From: OMOG01 sp041485845
Lineage (GTDB): Bacteria > Acidobacteriota > Terriglobia > Bryobacterales > Bryobacteraceae
Assembly (NCBI GenBank): GCA_041485845.1
Contig: JBGPKH010000389.1
Coordinates: 1 to 8,392 of the forward strand
Reading direction: 5' to 3'
Length of the DNA stretch: 8,392 nt
Position 1 is the first letter of the stretch, and the number at the start of each line of letters is the position of its first letter. Shown in pieces: positions 6,476 to 8,392 of the stretch. The notes beneath the pieces were generated by a model that did not search any database, was not told where the DNA came from, and was given only the letters and a program-made list of their open reading frames with translations. The translations under genes and the position numbers were made by a program.

Positions 6476-7677
6476 AGCCGTTGCCCAAAGTGCGGTTAGG
6501 TAAGGTGTTAAACCTCGATCTCGCCCGTGTGCCAATCGATGCGGGTGCAACCTATCCAATGGTAGGCGTACTTAGTTTTGGACGGGGACTTTTTGAGCGT
6601 GAGCCGATCGAAAATGGCAAGACGAGCTACCGACTATTCTATCGACTGAAGGCCGAGCACGTTGTGATGAGTCAACTCTTCGGCTGGGAAGGCGCGCTCG
6701 CGCTCAGTTCAGAGAAGTTCGCGGGTAGATTTCTTTCGCCACAGTTTCCGACCTTTCTCTGTGACGTGACTCAGCTTGATCGCGAATTCCTCGGCTACGT
6801 GATGCGCAGTCCTGCTTTCTGGGAAGACCTTGGCACGCGAGCCAGCGGCATGGGTGACCGCCGGCGCACACTGAATCCGGATGCGCTCTTTGCCTGCGAA
6901 ATCCCACTACCGTCGTTGGCGGAGCAGCGGCGGATCGTGGTGCGAATTGAAACCCTGGCCATCCAAATCACCGAGGCCCGCTCCCTCCGGCAACAGGCAG
7001 CGGAGCAGGCAGAGGCCATTCTCAAGGCCTACTTAAATCGACTCTTTGGGAATCCATATGAAGGAACAGAAGGGAATCTCGGAATTAGCAACTGGCTGAA
7101 GCTCGACGAGGTTGTCGACGACGTGGCCGACGGTCCACATATAACGCCGACATATGCGGAAGGCGGCGTTCCGTTCATCACCGTGCTGAACATTACTTCT
7201 GGCCGGATTCGCTTCGCCGACCACAAGTTCATCACGGCCGAGGATCATCGCCAGTTTCAAAAGCGTGCGAAGGCGGAGAAGGGAGACGTGTTGCTAAGCA
7301 AGGACGGAACAATTGGAGTCCCGTGCTTGGTGGATACGGACCGCGAGTTTAGTTTCTTCGTTTCCGTCGCGCTCATTAAGCCAAAGCGAGGGCTCCTGGA
7401 TGGCGAGTTTCTCACCTGGGCGATTCGGGCGCCATACTTGCAGGAGCGGATCGCCTTGCAGTCACGAGGGGACATGATCCGTCACCTCGTATTGCGGGAA
7501 ATTCGTGATCTGACGGTTCCGGTTCCTCCGATCCGCGAGCAACGCCGGATTGTCGCGATGTTGGAGGCTTTCCAAAAAGACGTGAATAACTTGAAGCGTC
7601 TGCAAGCCGAGACCGCCGCCGAACTCGACGCGCTCATGCCCTCCATCCTCTCCAAAGCCTTCTCCGGCGAGCTTTAG
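6472..7677 (+). CDS. hsdS: Type I restriction-modification specificity subunit S
   Basis: Sets the DNA site for both methylation and cleavage. It has 401 residues with the standard layout. TRD1 is about residues 5-145 (VGVLSFGRGLFEREP at 31-45). The first conserved region is about 146-192 (PLPSLAEQRRIV, then a long helix ending AYLNRLFG). TRD2 is about 207-350 (DGPHITPTYAEGG; GDVLLSKDGTIG at 271-282). The second conserved region is about 351-401 (VPPIREQRRIVAMLEAF, ending KAFSGEL). The two helices form the spacer that fixes the distance between the half-sites; the target sequence cannot be read from the protein. The start overlaps the hsdM stop (ATGA). Base composition is lower in GC: 6541-6600 has 31 G/C of 60 against 38 of 60 at 3181-3240 in hsdR, consistent with exchange of TRDs between strains. 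No second hsdS or inversion repeat is present, so phase-variable specificity is not supported here. Confidence 0.95.
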   Translation: MKPLPKVRLGKVLNLDLARVPIDAGATYPMVGVLSFGRGLFEREPIENGKTSYRLFYRLKAEHVVMSQLFGWEGALALSSEKFAGRFLSPQFPTFLCDVTQLDREFLGYVMRSPAFWEDLGTRASGMGDRRRTLNPDALFACEIPLPSLAEQRRIVVRIETLAIQITEARSLRQQAAEQAEAILKAYLNRLFGNPYEGTEGNLGISNWLKLDEVVDDVADGPHITPTYAEGGVPFITVLNITSGRIRFADHKFITAEDHRQFQKRAKAEKGDVLLSKDGTIGVPCLVDTDREFSFFVSVALIKPKRGLLDGEFLTWAIRAPYLQERIALQSRGDMIRHLVLREIRDLTVPVPPIREQRRIVAMLEAFQKDVNNLKRLQAETAAELDALMPSILSKAFSGEL

Positions 7678-7680
7678 AGC

Positions 7681-7911
7681 CTATAGCAGCCGATCTTCAC
7701 CCCGAGCACGCATCAGCCGGGCGGCGTCCGCCCAGCCACTTCGCGTCATACGCTGGCGGACTTCTTCTTGACTGATCAAGTCCCCGCGATCGGCCTGCTG
7801 CAGGCCTCGTTCGACCTTGTAGAGCAAGTAGAGCCGATCGAGGGCATCTTCAACGCCCGCGTCGTCTGGAAGATCCTCAATGGCCTTCAATATCTGCTGC
7901 TTCGTCTCCAC
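7681..7911 (-). CDS. Small RelB/ParD-like antitoxin candidate, no toxin partner
   Basis: From GTG 7911 the minus strand encodes 76 residues: VETKQQILKAIEDLPDD, then AGVEDALDRLYLLYKVERGLQQAD, ISQEEVRQRM and a tail TRSGWADAARLM. The 'LPDDA-xVEDAxxRLYxLYKVERGxQQAD-x-G-xxISxEEVRQRM' pattern resembles small antitoxins commonly paired with RelE/ParE toxins; this is from memory of the family. GTG 7911 is chosen because GGGAG lies about 7 bases upstream and the length fits; an ATG at 7938 would give 85 residues. No toxin ORF lies on either side: hsdS converges from the left with only 3 bases between the stops, and the right flank is non-coding. The C-terminal tail is unusual: another frame from 7741 reads KWLGGRR, like the expected KWL ending, so a one-base loss near 7741-7744 is possible. 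The gene may be decaying or solitary. Confidence 0.55.
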   Translation of the reverse strand: METKQQILKAIEDLPDDAGVEDALDRLYLLYKVERGLQQADRGDLISQEEVRQRMTRSGWADAARLMRARGEDRLL

Positions 7912-7977
7912 GGCGGCTCTCCCATTCCTCTTTCGCATCCTAGCACTGCCTGGGAGCAGCTTGCTCGCGCTCCGTGC

Positions 7978-7993
7978 GTGTCTAATTTGACAC
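7978..7993. promoter_or_regulatory. Inverted repeat GTGTC-N6-GACAC upstream of the antitoxin gene
   Basis: GTGTC (7978-7982) and GACAC (7989-7993) flank an AT-rich TAATTT core, about 67 bases upstream of the GTG start at 7911. It could be an autorepressor operator, as antitoxins often bind such palindromes near their promoter. The arms are only 5 bp, so chance is possible. The surrounding 7912-8027 region is AT-richer than its neighbours and likely holds the antitoxin promoter, but I see no consensus -35/-10 pair. Confidence 0.25.
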
Positions 7994-8027
7994 ACATTCG
8001 TAACAACCTGATTCTAAAGCCTTAATA

Positions 8028-8051
8028 TTCCGCTGCAAATTTGCAGCGGAA
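8028..8051 (-). terminator. Perfect 24-bp palindrome, probable terminator of the PQQ gene
   Basis: Each half reads TTCCGCTGCAAA toward the centre, with no mismatch over 24 bp. As RNA it folds into a 10-bp stem with an AATT loop. On the minus strand it begins 3 bases after the TGA at 8055-8057 (11 after the presumed original TAG at 8063-8065). The following bases are TATTAAGG, so the U-tract is poor. Position favours a transcription terminator; a dimeric-protein binding site is the alternative. Confidence 0.55.
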
Positions 8052-8054
8052 ATC

Positions 8055-8392
8055 TCAGACTCCTACTCCCTCAGCCCATACACAAACAACCCGTGCCCCG
8101 CCGCGATGGGCAATGTACTGCTTCCCGCCCGCCAGGTGCGTCATCGGACCCGCCGCCACATCGCCGCCCAGCATCACCTTCCACAGCGGCGTCCCGTTGG
8201 CGGCGTTCAGCGCATAGAAGTACCCCTCGCGGTTGCCGGTGAAGAGCAGGTTCGACGCCGTCGTCAGCACGCCGCTGTCCGACACGTCGTAGGTCCGGAA
8301 CTCCCACTTCGCCTCACCCGTCTGCGGATCGATCGCCTTCAATGCCCCGTGGCCGGCGTTCGTCGGTCCAGGCGTTGATCGCGCCGCGCCGC
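8055..8392 (-). pseudogene. PQQ-binding beta-propeller dehydrogenase-like protein, C-terminal part, two apparent frameshifts
   Basis: The minus strand enters from beyond 8392. Main-frame reading gives ALKAIDPQTGEAKWEF, SGVLTTASNLLFTGNREGYF, YALNAANGTPLWKV and GGKQYIA. These carry the A-x-D/N-x-x-x-G-x-x-x-W tryptophan-docking repeats and the 'GREGYFYAL' segment of PQQ alcohol/glucose dehydrogenase-type beta-propellers, periplasmic quinoprotein oxidoreductases. Substrate unknown. Two breaks are visible. Near 8358 the frame changes: the upstream frame reads AINAWTDE and the downstream one AGHGALKAID, with one extra base between. At 8108-8110 GCCC replaces an expected GCC; dropping one C restores IAIAAGHGLFVYGLRE and a TAG at 8063-8065. 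As written, the frame continues as HRGGARVVCVWAEGVGV to TGA 8055-8057. Either the gene is decaying or the sequence has base-call errors here. Any genuine product would lose its last propeller strand. The family is clear; intactness is not. Confidence 0.8.

Noticed and set aside
6472..7677. Phase-variable hsdS by inversion
   Set aside because: There is no second or partial hsdS, no invertase gene and no long inverted repeats in the window; the two conserved-region copies have diverged at DNA level.
2486..7677. BREX, DISARM or another composite defence system
   Set aside because: Only HsdR, HsdM and HsdS are present, with classical motifs and order; no PglZ, DrmA/B, BrxC or similar partner gene is seen.

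Overview
This is a GC-rich bacterial window, probably chromosomal. The organism is likely Gram-negative: there is a lipoprotein lytic transglycosylase, a haem c-type protein and a PQQ-type beta-propeller dehydrogenase. The cytochrome CxxCH domain, the 'GMGQGRE' methyltransferase and the style of the PQQ protein resemble proteins I associate with Acidobacteriota (Bryobacterales/Solibacter-like). That placement is inference from memory, not a search result.

Layout. On the minus strand, 1-1385 is most of an MltD-type lytic transglycosylase lipoprotein; it loses its 3' end at the window edge inside a LysM domain. A divergent intergenic region (1386-1561) follows. Then come, on the plus strand, a 39-residue Tat-leader-like ORF (1562-1681) and an overlapping gene (1645-2451). 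The latter encodes an unusual fusion of a signal peptide, a single-haem CxxCH domain and a SAM-dependent methyltransferase domain. A GC-rich hairpin and a plausible promoter separate it from the core of the window.

The core is a complete type I restriction-modification operon in the order hsdR (2537-4897), hsdM (4910-6475), hsdS (6472-7677). HsdR holds the PD-(D/E)xK nuclease and SF2 translocase motifs. HsdM holds the SAM-binding motif and the NPPF catalytic motif of an N6-adenine methyltransferase. HsdS holds two target-recognition domains and two conserved repeats. Together they should methylate a bipartite DNA site and cut foreign DNA lacking that mark. All three genes look intact.

After the operon, on the minus strand, lies a small orphan antitoxin-like gene (7681-7911) that ends 3 bases from the hsdS stop. 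Next are an AT-richer intergenic stretch with two inverted repeats and the C-terminal end of a PQQ-binding dehydrogenase-like gene (8055-8392, running off the window). That last gene appears to carry two single-base frameshifts.

I see no clearly new defence system. The R-M system is classical. The observations most worth a second look are the exported cytochrome/methyltransferase fusion with its overlapping leader ORF and C8 tract, the frameshifted PQQ gene, the orphan antitoxin, and an 11-residue tandem repeat in the HsdR linker. I found no tRNA, rRNA, CRISPR array, transposase or integrase.
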